Shown in pieces: positions 7,884 to 16,814 of a stretch of 38,429 nucleotides of DNA. Every line of letters begins with the position of its first letter. Within the stretch, counting starts at the first letter, position 1. A model generated the notes under the pieces. The model was not told the origin of the DNA, made no database searches, and saw nothing but the letters and a program-made list of their open reading frames with translations. This DNA is from Planctomycetota bacterium (GTDB lineage: Bacteria; Planctomycetota; Phycisphaerae; SM23-33): assembly GCA_029553505.1 (NCBI GenBank), contig JAKPKY010000245.1, positions 1-38,429 on the forward strand. The letters are read 5' to 3'. The position numbers were made by a program, and so were the translations under genes.

Positions 7884-9392
7884 ATGGCTGTCGAAGGCAC
7901 GAGAGACCTGTCGGCCGAGGCGCTCGGCGCCCTGGTGGACGCCTCTGCCGTCATCAACGACGCGCACGGGCTCGAGGAGACCCTTGCCGCCATCGCCCGC
8001 GCCGCGGCGGCCGTCCTCAAGGCCGAGGCCTCCAGCGTCATCCTCCTGGACAAGGCGCGGGGCAAGCAGGTATTCATGGCCGCCGTCGGCGACCGCGCCG
8101 ACCGCCTGCTGGGGGTGGAGTACGACGAGGGGCTGGGCATTTCCGGAAAGGTCATGCGCACCGGGCGGGCGGAGGTGGTCAACGAGGTGGCCTCCGACCG
8201 CGCGCACTACAAGGACATCGACCAGATGACGTCGTTCGAGACGCGCAGCCTGGTCGCCGGCCCGCTGGTGCACAAGGGCAAAACGCTGGGCGTGGTGGAG
8301 GTGCTCAACCCGGTCCAGGCGACGCACTTTTCCGAGTCCGACCGCCAGCTCATCCGGATTTTCGCGAACCTCGCCGCCATCGCGGTGACCAACGCGCAGT
8401 CGTACGACCGACTGGAGCGGGAGAACTGCGGGCTGAAGGCGTCGATGGCGGGCGAGCGGGAACTGCTGGGCGACAGCCCGCCGATGCGCGAGGTGCGCGA
8501 GATGATCCGCCGCGTCGCCCGGTCGGGCGCCACCGTGCTGCTGCTGGGCGAGACGGGCACGGGAAAGGATCTCGCCGCCAAGGTGATCCACTCCAACAGC
8601 CCGCGCGCGGACCGCGCGTTCATCGCCGTCAACTGCGCCGCGCTGCCCGAGACCCTGCTGGAGAGCGAGCTGTTCGGGCACGAGGCCGGCGCGTTCACCG
8701 GCGCGGTCCAGCGGAAGCTCGGGCGGTTCGAGCTGGCCGACGGCGGCACGATCTTCCTCGACGAGATCGGCGAGCTGTCCGGCGGGATCCAGGTCAAGCT
8801 CCTGCGCGTCCTCCAGGAACGGGAGATCGTGCGCGTCGGCGGCACGCAGACCATCGGATGCGACGTGCGGATCCTCGCGGCGACGCATCGCGACCTGTCC
8901 GCCGCCATGCGCGCGGGGCGCTTCCGCGAGGACCTGTTCTACCGACTGAACGTCTTTCCCATCGAGTTGCCGCCGCTGCGCGACCGGCGCGAGGACGTGC
9001 CGTTGCTGGCGGCGCATTTCCTTCGATGCATCCCGGCCGGGCAGAGCGGGCCCGCGCCGGCGCTCTCGGATGAGGCCCTGGCGGCGCTGTCGGCCTACGA
9101 TTTCCCCGGAAACGTCCGCGAGCTGCGCAACATCCTCGAGCGCGCCTGCCTGCTGTGCTGCGCGGGCGAGTCCGCCGACCGCGTCATCCGCGTGGAGCAC
9201 CTGCCGAAGGAACTCGGCGGCGCGGGCGAGGCGCCGCCGGCGGGCTCGGCGCTGGCGGCGACGGAGCGGGCGATGGTCCTGCGCGCCCTGGAGCAGGCGG
9301 GCTGGAACCAGACCCTCGCCGCCCGCAGCCTGGGCATCACCCGCGACAACGTCCGATACCGGATGCGCAAGTACGGCCTGCGCCGTCCCTGA
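7884..9392 (+). CDS. Sigma-54-dependent transcriptional activator with GAF sensor domain
   Basis: 502 residues in NtrC/NorR/FhlA-like order. A GAF domain covers about 15-175 (small-molecule or redox input). The AAA+ activator domain covers about 195-425 with Walker A GETGTGKD (222-229), an intact GAFTGA loop (269-274, contact with sigma-54) and Walker B GGTIFLDE (287-294). It ends in a Fis-type helix-turn-helix ([20 protein letters not shown]). With no receiver domain it should respond directly to a ligand bound by GAF. The frame is open further upstream, but residues before MAVEGT look unlike protein and overlap the divergent promoter region. Its nearest target candidate is the heparinase-like gene 90 nt downstream, though that gene has a sigma-70-like promoter. 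Confidence 0.95.
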   Translation: MAVEGTRDLSAEALGALVDASAVINDAHGLEETLAAIARAAAAVLKAEASSVILLDKARGKQVFMAAVGDRADRLLGVEYDEGLGISGKVMRTGRAEVVNEVASDRAHYKDIDQMTSFETRSLVAGPLVHKGKTLGVVEVLNPVQATHFSESDRQLIRIFANLAAIAVTNAQSYDRLERENCGLKASMAGERELLGDSPPMREVREMIRRVARSGATVLLLGETGTGKDLAAKVIHSNSPRADRAFIAVNCAALPETLLESELFGHEAGAFTGAVQRKLGRFELADGGTIFLDEIGELSGGIQVKLLRVLQEREIVRVGGTQTIGCDVRILAATHRDLSAAMRAGRFREDLFYRLNVFPIELPPLRDRREDVPLLAAHFLRCIPAGQSGPAPALSDEALAALSAYDFPGNVRELRNILERACLLCCAGESADRVIRVEHLPKELGGAGEAPPAGSALAATERAMVLRALEQAGWNQTLAARSLGITRDNVRYRMRKYGLRRP

Positions 9393-9406
9393 CCGCGGCG
9401 CTCCCC

Positions 9407-9435
9407 TTGCACTCGGGCTCGCGGGGGAATATCCT
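9407..9435 (+). promoter_or_regulatory. Promoter of the heparinase-like gene
   Basis: TTGCAC (9407-9412), exactly 17 nt, TATCCT (9430-9435). A start near 9442 leaves a 40-nt leader containing AGGA before the ATG at 9483. Confidence 0.6.
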
Positions 9436-9482
9436 GAACCACGGACCGAAGTGACGGGCAATCTGTTTTCAGGACGGGATCC

Positions 9483-11318
9483 ATGAAACGCGGAATACTG
9501 GCGACGCGGGATGAGCTTTGTTCGCTTCGCGAGCGGATCGCGAAAAAGCATTTCGACACGATCTACGACGCGCTGCGCAAGCGCTGTTCGCTGATCCTGG
9601 AATCGGCGCCGGTGACCGAGGCGCAGTGGCGCTCGCTGTACGAGCAGGGGCTCTGGTGCGCCGCCGTCACCGCCGCCCGCACCGCGCAGGGACGCATCAT
9701 GGACCTGCTGATCGCCCACCACATCGACCGCAACCAGGCGTTCCGCGACCGCGCCATCGAGGAACTCAAGACCCTCGCCGGGTGGAGCACCTGGACCGAC
9801 CCCTGCCACAAGGGCCTGACGGTGGACCTGTGCACGGCCGAGGCCGCCGTCGGCGCGGTGGTCGGGCTGGACTGGCTGTGGGAAGACCTCGGCGAGGCCG
9901 ACCGCCTGCGCGTGCTCCAGGCCGTCCGCAAGCGCGCGGTGGAGGGCTACGCCAAGGCCGTCGCGTCGCGCGAGTGGTGGTCGGAGTGCTATCACAGCTG
10001 GAACGCCGTGGTCAACAGCGGCTGCGGACTGGCGGCGCTGGCGCTGAGCGACGACGAACCCGCCGCCCGGCAGGCGTACAAGCTCGCGAGATCGCGGCTG
10101 AAGCATTTCTTCGACGCCCTCGGGCGCGAGGGCGGATGGGACGAGGGCACCGGCTACTGGGGCTTCGCCCTGCGCTACGTGGTGCTGCTGGCTGAGGCCG
10201 CCCGACGTCTCGACGACGACCAGACGATCTATCACGCCCGCGGAATGGACACCACCGGGCTGTTCGGCGTCTACTTCACCCCCAACGGGCATCCGGCGAG
10301 TTTCGGGGACAACCCCTCCGTCCCGCTGTTCGGGGCGTTCTACCTGCTGGCGCAGCATTACGGCCTGCGCGAGGTCGCCTGGTGGCTGGACACCTACGCC
10401 TTCCACCACGACGTGGCGACCAGCGGATGGGCGTCGGCGGGGCTGGGGCTGCTGTTCCGCCCGGGCGACACCGAACCGCCCGGCGAGCCGGAGCTCCAGA
10501 CGGTCAAGGTCTTCAACGAGATCGGATGGGCGGCGCTGGCGGACCATTGGCCCCGCCCGCGGATGTACCTGGCCGTCAAGGCGGGCGACCTGTCCGCCAA
10601 CCACAGCCAGCGGGACATGAACTCCCTCCAGCTCCAGGTGGACGGCGAGATGCTCCTGACCGATCCCGGCGCCGTGCCCCACAGCCTGTCGTATTCCTCG
10701 CGCGACCGCGACTCCTTCTACGAGGCTCAGGCGTGCGCCCACAACACGATCATGGTCGCCCAGCGCGATCACGCGATCGACGCGTGCGGGAACATCCTGG
10801 ACGCGCAGTCGGAGCGGAACTGCCGGTGGGTGGCGTGCGACGCCGCCGACGCGTGCGGGGAGTCCGTCACGTTCCTCCGTCACGCGGTGCTGCTAGTCGG
10901 GCCCCCGCGCGGCGACGGGCACGCGCTGGTCGTCGTGGACGAACTGTCCAGCGGCTCGCCGGAGACGGTGGAGCTGTTCTGGCACACGGCCGGGCGACTG
11001 AGCCTGGGCGCCACGGGCCTGGACGGAAAGATCGAGGGGCGCAACAGCGCGCTGCATTTCGCCGTCGGCGGGAGCGTCAAACTCCGCGCGGAAATCCTCT
11101 CGCGCAAGACGGCCGGCAACGCGACGGACAACGTGTTGCGAGTCACCGGCGGGCTGACCGACCGGGCGCTGCTGGTCAGCGTGTTCACCCGCGCGGCGTC
11201 GGCGCAGGCGCCGCAGGTCAAGAAGGGCACCGCCGGGGAAGTGACGGTCCGGGCGGCCGGCGCCGTGCTCAAATTCAAGACCCGCAAGCACCGTCTGCAA
11301 CTGGTCTCGGTGGAATAG
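9483..11318 (+). CDS. Heparinase II/III family protein
   Basis: 611 residues. The first 330 residues are an alpha/alpha toroid, with CYHSWNAVVNSGCGLAALAL and GGWDEGTGYWGFALRYVVLL, as in polysaccharide lyases PL12, 15, 17 and 21. The C-terminal half is the heparinase II/III beta-sandwich, starting about residue 350, with SANHSQRDMNSLQLQVDGE, DPGAVPHSLSYSSRDRDSF and HNTIMVAQ. Family members cleave uronic-acid polysaccharides (heparin, alginate) by beta-elimination. No signal peptide is visible, so it would act in the cytoplasm on imported oligosaccharides, or export is unconventional. AGGA precedes the ATG by 9 nt. It follows the sigma-54 activator on the same strand. Substrate is unknown. Confidence 0.88.
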   Translation: MKRGILATRDELCSLRERIAKKHFDTIYDALRKRCSLILESAPVTEAQWRSLYEQGLWCAAVTAARTAQGRIMDLLIAHHIDRNQAFRDRAIEELKTLAGWSTWTDPCHKGLTVDLCTAEAAVGAVVGLDWLWEDLGEADRLRVLQAVRKRAVEGYAKAVASREWWSECYHSWNAVVNSGCGLAALALSDDEPAARQAYKLARSRLKHFFDALGREGGWDEGTGYWGFALRYVVLLAEAARRLDDDQTIYHARGMDTTGLFGVYFTPNGHPASFGDNPSVPLFGAFYLLAQHYGLREVAWWLDTYAFHHDVATSGWASAGLGLLFRPGDTEPPGEPELQTVKVFNEIGWAALADHWPRPRMYLAVKAGDLSANHSQRDMNSLQLQVDGEMLLTDPGAVPHSLSYSSRDRDSFYEAQACAHNTIMVAQRDHAIDACGNILDAQSERNCRWVACDAADACGESVTFLRHAVLLVGPPRGDGHALVVVDELSSGSPETVELFWHTAGRLSLGATGLDGKIEGRNSALHFAVGGSVKLRAEILSRKTAGNATDNVLRVTGGLTDRALLVSVFTRAASAQAPQVKKGTAGEVTVRAAGAVLKFKTRKHRLQLVSVE

Positions 11319-11405
11319 CCCCACAGGGAAACCATGCCCCGGGGAGTGTGCGTGCCTTTCCCCCGGCAGGGCGCGGCGGGACGGGGAGTATTTCGGATTG
11401 CGGAT

Positions 11406-11482
11406 GGGTGCCACGGCCAAACGCGGTTTGCTTGGCCGTGCGGAAGACACCCTCAAGCAGACAGCGTTTGAGGGTGGCACCC
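11406..11482. repeat. Twin-hairpin repeat, family A, copy 2
   Basis: 77 bp bounded by GGGTGCCAC and GTGGCACCC. Hairpin 1 is CACGGCCAA/TTGGCCGTG and hairpin 2 is CACCCTCAAGC/GTTTGAGGGTG with a G-T wobble. It lies in the 305-base gap between the heparinase-like and HNH genes, which otherwise holds an AATCCGAAATC micro-repeat (11508-11541) and the HNH promoter. The flank TATTTCGGATTG upstream is shared with copy 3 at 16.6 kb, so more than the hairpins has been duplicated. Confidence 0.88.
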
Positions 11483-11507
11483 GGCCGCGGCGCGTGCCTT
11501 GGGCTCT

Positions 11508-11541
11508 TCAATCCGAAATCCCAAATCCGAAATCGAAAATG
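11508..11541. repeat. AATCCGAAATC short-period micro-repeat
   Basis: Four imperfect copies of an AATCCGAAATC/CCAAATC word with period of roughly 7-9 bases. The same word, inverted, encodes residues 2-12 of PyrD at about 3570-3600. Confidence 0.65.
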
Positions 11542-11568
11542 GGGGTCGTGAAGCTTCTTCTCTTTCCC

Positions 11569-11597
11569 TTGCACGCCGCGGCCCGGGGGCGTATAGT
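11569..11597 (+). promoter_or_regulatory. Promoter of the HNH nuclease gene
   Basis: TTGCAC (11569-11574), exactly 17 nt, TATAGT (11592-11597). The leader would start near 11604 and holds GGGAGG (11609-11614). Confidence 0.7.
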
Positions 11598-11623
11598 GGT
11601 TCGACCAAGGGAGGCCGATGGAT

Positions 11624-12259
11624 ATGTTCGCCCCTGGAGTCACGGCGTTGGACAGCAACGTGCTGGTGCTCAACAGGCATTACGCACCGGTCCGCGTGGT
11701 CTCCGCGCGGCGGGCGTTCTGCCTGCTGTTCAAGCGCATCGCCGAGATCGTCCACGTCCAGGACCGCGAATACATCTCCTACGACTTCGACTCGTGGCGC
11801 GAGGTCAGCGAGCACCGCGCCCGCTACGAGCGCGAGCACCACGAGTGGATCCGCTGCGTGCGGTTCGAGCTGGCCGTCCCGAAGATCGTCCGCCTGCTGG
11901 TCTACGACCGCCTGCCCCGCCAGCCGGTGAAGTTCAACCGGCGCAACATCTACGCCCGCGACGGGAACCGCTGCCAGTACTGCGGGCGCAAGTACGCCAC
12001 GTCCGAGCTGACGCTCGACCACGTGGTGCCCCGCAGCCGGGGCGGCGGAACCGACTGGACCAACATCGTCTGCTGCTGCGTCAAGTGCAACGTCCACAAG
12101 GGCGGACGCACCCCCGGCGAGGCGCGCATGAGGCTCATCGCCGAACCTGTCAAGCCCAAGCGCTCCCCGGTGGTCACCGTCAAGCTCACCAGCGAAAAGT
12201 ACCAGTCGTGGAAACAGTTCCTCGACGCGGCGTACTGGAACGTCGAGCTGCGCGACTGA
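11624..12259 (+). CDS. HNH endonuclease
   Basis: 211 residues. The N-terminal part (SNVLVLNRHYAPVRVVSARRAFCLLF) matches a conserved bacterial HNH family of unknown role. The C-terminal HNH domain has Cys117/Cys120 (RCQYCGRKY), the catalytic LDHVVPRSRGG with His133, Asn147 in DWTNIV, and the second zinc pair around Cys152/Cys155 (CVKCNVHKGG). This is a complete treble-clef beta-beta-alpha metal nuclease. Of two ATG codons six bases apart, the second (11624) is preferred because GGGAGG is 9 nt upstream; the first leaves only 3 nt. It stands alone with its own promoter and converges on the Rrf2 gene. No restriction methylase or intron is nearby, so a house-keeping or repair role is possible. Confidence 0.88.
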   Translation: MFAPGVTALDSNVLVLNRHYAPVRVVSARRAFCLLFKRIAEIVHVQDREYISYDFDSWREVSEHRARYEREHHEWIRCVRFELAVPKIVRLLVYDRLPRQPVKFNRRNIYARDGNRCQYCGRKYATSELTLDHVVPRSRGGGTDWTNIVCCCVKCNVHKGGRTPGEARMRLIAEPVKPKRSPVVTVKLTSEKYQSWKQFLDAAYWNVELRD

Positions 12260-12297
12260 TCCGGGCGGGCCCCCGACTACTGGCTACGGGCTACGAA

Positions 12298-12699
12298 TCA
12301 GATCAGGTCCGCGAGCGTCGTCTTTTCCATCCGCTCGGCGATGGAGTCGCGGATTTCCCGGAACAGTTCGATGAGCTTGGGCTGGCGCTCGATGGGCGTG
12401 TGTTCGTAGAAGTACCGGCTGACGGATTCCACCGGCGCCAGCGCGCCGTCCATCAGGCGGAGGATGTCCGCCAGCGAAATCTTCTCGGGCGGCTTGGCCA
12501 GGCGGTATCCCCCCTCGGACCCGCGAGTGCTCTGGACGTACCCGGCGTGCTTGAGCAGCAGGAGGATCTGCTCGAGGAACTTCCTGGGAATCTCCTGCCG
12601 GCGGCAGATGTCGGCGACCTTGACGAGCCCTTGGGAGTAGTTCTCGGCCAGGTCGATCAGGGCCAGGCACGCATATTCACTCTTTCGGGAGAGCTTCAT
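12298..12699 (-). CDS. Rrf2 family transcriptional regulator
   Basis: 133 residues starting MKLSRKSEYACLALIDLAENY, the winged-helix N-terminus of Rrf2 proteins. It continues with the recognition region RRQEIPRKFLEQILLLLKHA and the wing STRGSEGGYRLAKPPEKISL. The three conserved Fe-S ligating cysteines of IscR and NsrR (around residues 90-106) are absent, so this member is unlikely to bind a cluster there. It may sense another signal, as CymR does. The start at 12699 has GAGGA 6-7 nt upstream; the longer open frame before it runs through repeat DNA. No iron-sulfur assembly genes are adjacent. Confidence 0.92.
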   Translation of the reverse strand: MKLSRKSEYACLALIDLAENYSQGLVKVADICRRQEIPRKFLEQILLLLKHAGYVQSTRGSEGGYRLAKPPEKISLADILRLMDGALAPVESVSRYFYEHTPIERQPKLIELFREIRDSIAERMEKTTLADLI

Positions 12700-12780
12700 G
12701 TCGGTCCTCGTGGGGAACGTGCAATCGCGTTTCTTGTATCCGCCTGCCGTCGCCGCCGCCAGAGAAAACGCAGCGCCGCA

Positions 12781-12945
12781 AGAACACGGCTTGCAAGCAA
12801 GCCGTGCCACCCCCGCGCGGGGCTTTGCTTGCGCCCGCTCAGAGCCCCTCGACGGTGATTCACGCAGACGGGTGGCACGCTTTGCTCGCAAAGCGTGTTG
12901 CTTGAATTCGCAGAGAACACGGCTTGCAAACAAGCCGTGCCACCC
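12781..12945. repeat. Family B twin-hairpin array: partial copy 1 and complete copy 2
   Basis: The gap between the Rrf2 and Mut7-C genes is filled by repeat DNA. A half element (hairpin CACGGCTTG/CAAGCCGTG, 12785-12806) is followed by the palindrome CCCCGCGCGGGG (12811-12822). A complete 76-bp element (12870-12945) is bounded by GGGTGGCAC and CGTGCCACCC, with stems CACGCTTTGC/GCAAAGCGTG and CACGGCTTG/CAAGCCGTG. Bases 12781-12858 are identical over 78 bp to 15387-15464, which includes the 3' end of rtcA. Confidence 0.88.
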
Positions 12946-12955
12946 TCCGTCTGAT

Positions 12956-13450
12956 TCAATCTTCCCCGGCAGATGGGGCGAGATCGGCCAGCCGGCGGGT
13001 GATCTTCTGCCAGTGCGTTCCGCGCCACAGGAGCTTTCCGCATCGCGCGCATCGCCAGAACCGCTCGCAGCGGCGGAAGGCCAGCGGCGGCGCTTCGCCC
13101 AGCACGGCGTGGCGGGGCAGCTCGGTCAGTTCCCCGCCGCACGCCATGCACCGCGACGGGCGGAGGGGCAGCCTCAATTCGCGCAGCACGAAGGCGAGCT
13201 GGTCGTGCTTGGCCGACTGTTGCGGCACGTACAGGGCGCGCACCTGCCCGCTGCGGATGACGTTCCGCTCGAACAGCGGGCCGTCGCAGCTCAGGATCGT
13301 CCTGCCCTCGGCCGCGGCGCGGCGGACCAGATCGCCGTCGTCGATGCCGTATTCGTAGAGGGCGTCGTACCCGGCCGCGCGGAGCCAGCGGGCCAGGCCC
13401 CCGAGCATCGCGTCGCAGAAGAACCGCGGACTGTCCGTCTCGTCGCCCAC
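12956..13450 (-). CDS. Mut7-C RNase domain protein with zinc ribbon
   Basis: 164 residues. The N-terminal PIN-like nuclease fold opens with RFFCDAMLGGLARWLRAAGYD (Asp13) and continues with an acidic patch (GIDDGDLVRRAAAEGRTILSCD, Asp37-40, Asp56), the typical Mut7-C/DUF82 arrangement. The C-terminal zinc ribbon has Cys101/Cys104 and Cys134/Cys137. The family was first noted at the C-terminus of the animal exoribonuclease Mut-7, and bacterial members are stand-alone. The frame is open to 13696, but the GTG at 13450 begins the conserved domain and has TACAAT six nt upstream, suggesting a leaderless mRNA. It is divergent from the small membrane protein gene. Confidence 0.88.
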   Translation of the reverse strand: MGDETDSPRFFCDAMLGGLARWLRAAGYDALYEYGIDDGDLVRRAAAEGRTILSCDGPLFERNVIRSGQVRALYVPQQSAKHDQLAFVLRELRLPLRPSRCMACGGELTELPRHAVLGEAPPLAFRRCERFWRCARCGKLLWRGTHWQKITRRLADLAPSAGED

Positions 13451-13456
13451 GGAATC

Positions 13457-13462
13457 ATTGTA
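13457..13462 (-). promoter_or_regulatory. -10 box immediately before the Mut7-C start
   Basis: TACAAT on the minus strand, six nucleotides (GATTCC) before GTG at 13450. No good -35 is visible at 16-18 nt. Confidence 0.4.
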
Positions 13463-13549
13463 CTGCGCGGGCAGCGGAGCGGGTAGGCGCCGCGGCGCGG
13501 TTCGCCCGGACCCGCGTGAAAAATGCGCGGAATTGCGCCACGATTGGAC

Positions 13550-13555
13550 TACAAT
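13550..13555 (+). promoter_or_regulatory. -10 box immediately before the SHOCT/clpX pair
   Basis: TACAAT, seven nucleotides, then GTG at 13563. An ATG at 13554 overlaps the box itself. The same TACAAT-N7 spacing is seen before rtcA and before the 5871 gene. The -35 region is poor. Confidence 0.4.
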
Positions 13556-13562
13556 GCAGGTC

Positions 13563-13930
13563 GTGGGTCTCGCGGCGCTTACAATCTTGGCCAAGACGGA
13601 CAACGGGCAATCGGACGTGCTGCTCTGGAGCGGCGTCTTGATTCTGGCCTGCTTGGTGGGTATCCCTATCCTGCTGCGTCTGTGGTCGCGGGCCAACGCC
13701 CGGATCGACGAGAAACGGTCGAGTTTTTCCCTCGAGGAGCTTCGGGAGCTTCATCGGGCGGGGCAATTGACCGATGAAGAGTACCGTCGCCTGCGGCACG
13801 CGGCGCTGGGACTGGGCGAACCGTCCGCCGGATCGAAATCGCAAGTAACGCCGGCGGCGGGAAATGACGATAAGAATCATGGCGGCAGGGGTCCGGAAGG
13901 GCCCTCTGTGCGCCCGGATCGGGAGCGGAA

Positions 13931-13934
<4 letters not shown>
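13563..13934 (+). CDS. Small membrane protein with SHOCT-like C-terminal motif
   Basis: 123 residues from the GTG at 13563 (126 if the ATG at 13554 is used). One strong transmembrane helix ([22 protein letters not shown], split here as one segment) is followed by a short helical hairpin [20 protein letters not shown], which resembles the SHOCT oligomerisation motif. A hydrophilic Gly/Pro-rich tail ends the protein. Its last codons overlap the clpX start as ATGA (13931-13934), so it is cotranscribed and translationally coupled with clpX. Function is unknown; membrane recruitment or regulation of the ClpX partner is a guess from context only. Confidence 0.7.
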
Positions 13935-15247
<1,313 letters not shown>

Positions 15248-15282
15248 CGCACGGCGCGGAAATTCATCCTGCACGCATCGAC

Positions 15283-15307
15283 AAGGCCCCGCCCCGCGCG
15301 GGGCCTT
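15283..15307 (+). terminator. Terminator-like hairpin after clpX
   Basis: AAGGCCCC pairs with GGGGCCTT around a GCCCCGCGC loop, followed by a T-poor tail (GCTTTGCG). The sequence resembles the CCCCGCGCGGGGC palindrome of the neighbouring family B array (15417-15428), so the terminator may derive from that repeat. Confidence 0.55.
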
Positions 15308-15322
15308 GCTTTGCGCTACATT

Positions 15323-15464
15323 CCCTCGACGGTGATTCACGCAGACGGGTGGCACGCCCGTACGGGCGTGTTGCCGGAATGCGTAGAGAACACGGCTTGC
15401 AAGCAAGCCGTGCCACCCCCGCGCGGGGCTTTGCTTGCGCCCGCTCAGAGCCCCTCGACGGTGA
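15323..15464. repeat. Family B twin-hairpin copy 3 with flanking direct repeats overlapping rtcA
   Basis: Element 15347-15418 is bounded by GGGTGGCAC and CGTGCCACCC. Its first stem is the palindrome CACGCCCGTACGGGCGTG (15353-15370), where copies 2 and 4 have CACGCTTTGC/GCAAAGCGTG: nearly every base pair differs yet pairing is kept. The second stem CACGGCTTG/CAAGCCGTG is as in the other copies. The 13-mer CCCTCGACGGTGA flanks it at 15323-15335 and 15452-15464. The right copy is part of the rtcA coding end. Confidence 0.88.
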
Positions 15465-16497
15465 CGCGCGCGGGCTTTCCCGGTGCGCCCTCGACGTGCA
15501 CCGCCCGCCCCGTCATCCGGCGGACGACCTCGGCGTTGGTCTCCAGGTGGCTCGTGACGCGCTCGGCGGTGAACTGGCTTTCGTGGGGGCACAGCGCCGC
15601 CAGCGTGAGCAACTGGTCGGCCGCGTGCGCGTCGAGCGCGGCGCCGCTGCGGAGGAACGCCAGCAAGGCGTCGGTCGCTTCGTCGGCGACGCGCTCGGCG
15701 GGCTTGCCTCTCTCGCCCAGCGCGAACGCGCCCCCGACCGACTGCGTGAACACCGCGCGGAGAAAGACGACCGTCCCCGGGCTGCGCGTCTCCCACGACG
15801 CCTCCTCGATCGACGCCCGCAGCCCTTCCTTCGCCAGGCGCCCCAGCGCCTGGGCAAGCTGGCGCTCCACGACGTGGCGCGGCAGCTCGGCACTGGCGGC
15901 CGACAGGCCCTCCACGTACCGCAGCGTCCCCGGCGACGTCAACCGCAGCGGCGAGAGGTTCTCTACCGACTCCACGCCGCGGACCTGCATCGTCATCTCG
16001 CCCCCGCCGGCCGGGTAGAACCCCGCGCGGTCCATCGCGAAATATGCCTGAAGATTCGCGGCCGACGCCGGCAGCGCGAACACGTCGCGCAGGTACTCGA
16101 AGCACGGCGCCAGCGGATTGTGCGTCCCGCCGGCGACGGTCACGGTGGAGTCTCCCTCCGTCAGCATCAGCGCGGGCAGGACGGTCTGGCAGACCAGTGC
16201 GGCACTGCCGGCAGTGCCCACGTCGAATTCATATCGCCCGCTGCGGGGAGACTGCGGGCGGAAGGTGATCTCGCTCGAGCCGATCTCCGCGCCGAGGCAT
16301 TCGGCGTCGCAGACGGCGGCAGCGGCGCGGACGGCCGCCAGGTGCTGCGCCCGCAACCCGGGCGGACTGCGGCGCGGACGGATGGCCCGAACGGTCACGG
16401 GCGTGCCCAGGGCGGCGGACAGGGCGACGGCGGTCCGGAGAATCTGCCCGCCGCCTTCGCCGACGCCCCCGTCGAGGACCAGTGGTTCCCGTGTCAC
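15445..16497 (-). CDS. rtcA: RNA 3'-terminal phosphate cyclase
   Basis: 350 residues. The enzyme converts RNA 3'-phosphate to 2',3'-cyclic phosphate through RNA adenylylation, in RNA end repair. Seen are LDGGVGEGGGQILRTAVALS at the N-terminus, GTAGSAALVCQTVLPAL, GFYPAGGGEMTMQV, and the catalytic-histidine motif TSHLETN with His317, matching the nucleophile of the family. Start is GTG with TACAAT seven nt upstream and no ribosome site, suggesting a leaderless mRNA. There is no rtcB or rtcR next to it. The last six codons and stop lie inside a 78-bp sequence repeated perfectly at 12.8 kb, so the extreme C-terminus (VTVEGL) is repeat-derived or has been copied by the repeat. Confidence 0.95.
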   Translation of the reverse strand: MTREPLVLDGGVGEGGGQILRTAVALSAALGTPVTVRAIRPRRSPPGLRAQHLAAVRAAAAVCDAECLGAEIGSSEITFRPQSPRSGRYEFDVGTAGSAALVCQTVLPALMLTEGDSTVTVAGGTHNPLAPCFEYLRDVFALPASAANLQAYFAMDRAGFYPAGGGEMTMQVRGVESVENLSPLRLTSPGTLRYVEGLSAASAELPRHVVERQLAQALGRLAKEGLRASIEEASWETRSPGTVVFLRAVFTQSVGGAFALGERGKPAERVADEATDALLAFLRSGAALDAHAADQLLTLAALCPHESQFTAERVTSHLETNAEVVRRMTGRAVHVEGAPGKPARVTVEGL

Positions 16498-16504
16498 AGG
16501 CGAA

Positions 16505-16534
16505 ATTGTACCCCCGCAGCCGCTGGGCGCACAA
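16505..16534 (-). promoter_or_regulatory. Promoter of rtcA, leaderless
   Basis: TTGTGC (16534-16529), 18-nt spacer, TACAAT (16510-16505), seven nt, GTG at 16497. The 317-base gap to 16814 also holds family A copy 3 and the PP2C promoter, and no gene. Confidence 0.5.
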
Positions 16535-16630
16535 CGAGATACCGCCAGGGGAAGACGAATTGGCCTGCGAGAGACATGGGGGAGATTTCCCCCCGGCGAA
16601 ACGCGACAGGCCCTGTCAGTATTTCGGATT

Positions 16631-16707
16631 GGGTGCCACGGCCAAGCGCTGTTTGCTTGGCCGTGCGGAAGACACCCTCAAGCAGACATCGCTTGAGGGT
16701 GGCACCC
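16631..16707. repeat. Twin-hairpin repeat, family A, copy 3
   Basis: 77 bp bounded by GGGTGCCAC (16631-16639) and GTGGCACCC (16699-16707). Stems are CACGGCCAAGC/GCTTGGCCGTG and CACCCTCAAGC/GCTTGAGGGTG. It is preceded by TATTTCGGATTG as in copy 2, and followed by a second GGCACCCGG word as at 20.16 kb. Confidence 0.88.
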
Positions 16708-16736
16708 GGCACCCGGCCGCGCCGCTCGGTGGACCC

Positions 16737-16764
16737 TTGCCCTGGGCGCGGGAAAGTCTACAAT
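16737..16764 (+). promoter_or_regulatory. Promoter of the GAF/PP2C gene
   Basis: TTGCCC (16737-16742), 16 nt, TACAAT (16759-16764). Leader of about 45 nt before GTG at 16815. Confidence 0.55.
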
Positions 16765-16814
16765 GCCTGCTCGGAAACTGTTGTCCCGCCGCGAGGGCTC
16801 ACAAGGGGCATTGC

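Noticed and set aside
12870-12890. TGGCAC...TTGC inside family B repeats as a sigma-54 promoter
   Set aside because: The gap between TGGCAC and TTGC is 3 bases (or 7 to the next TTGC on the other strand), not the 5 required, and the bases form hairpin stems instead.
13554-13562. ATG at 13554 as start of the SHOCT-type protein
   Set aside because: It overlaps the TACAAT box that appears to promote the gene. GTG at 13563 has the same TACAAT-N7 spacing as two neighbouring genes. It remains possible if transcription starts further upstream.
12956-13696. Longer Mut7-C protein starting at 13696
   Set aside because: The extra N-terminal residues run antisense through the neighbouring small gene and show no family similarity.
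15283-15470. Transfer RNA or structured small RNA gene
   Set aside because: The hairpins are repeats found at several loci and do not form a cloverleaf; no separate promoter is seen.
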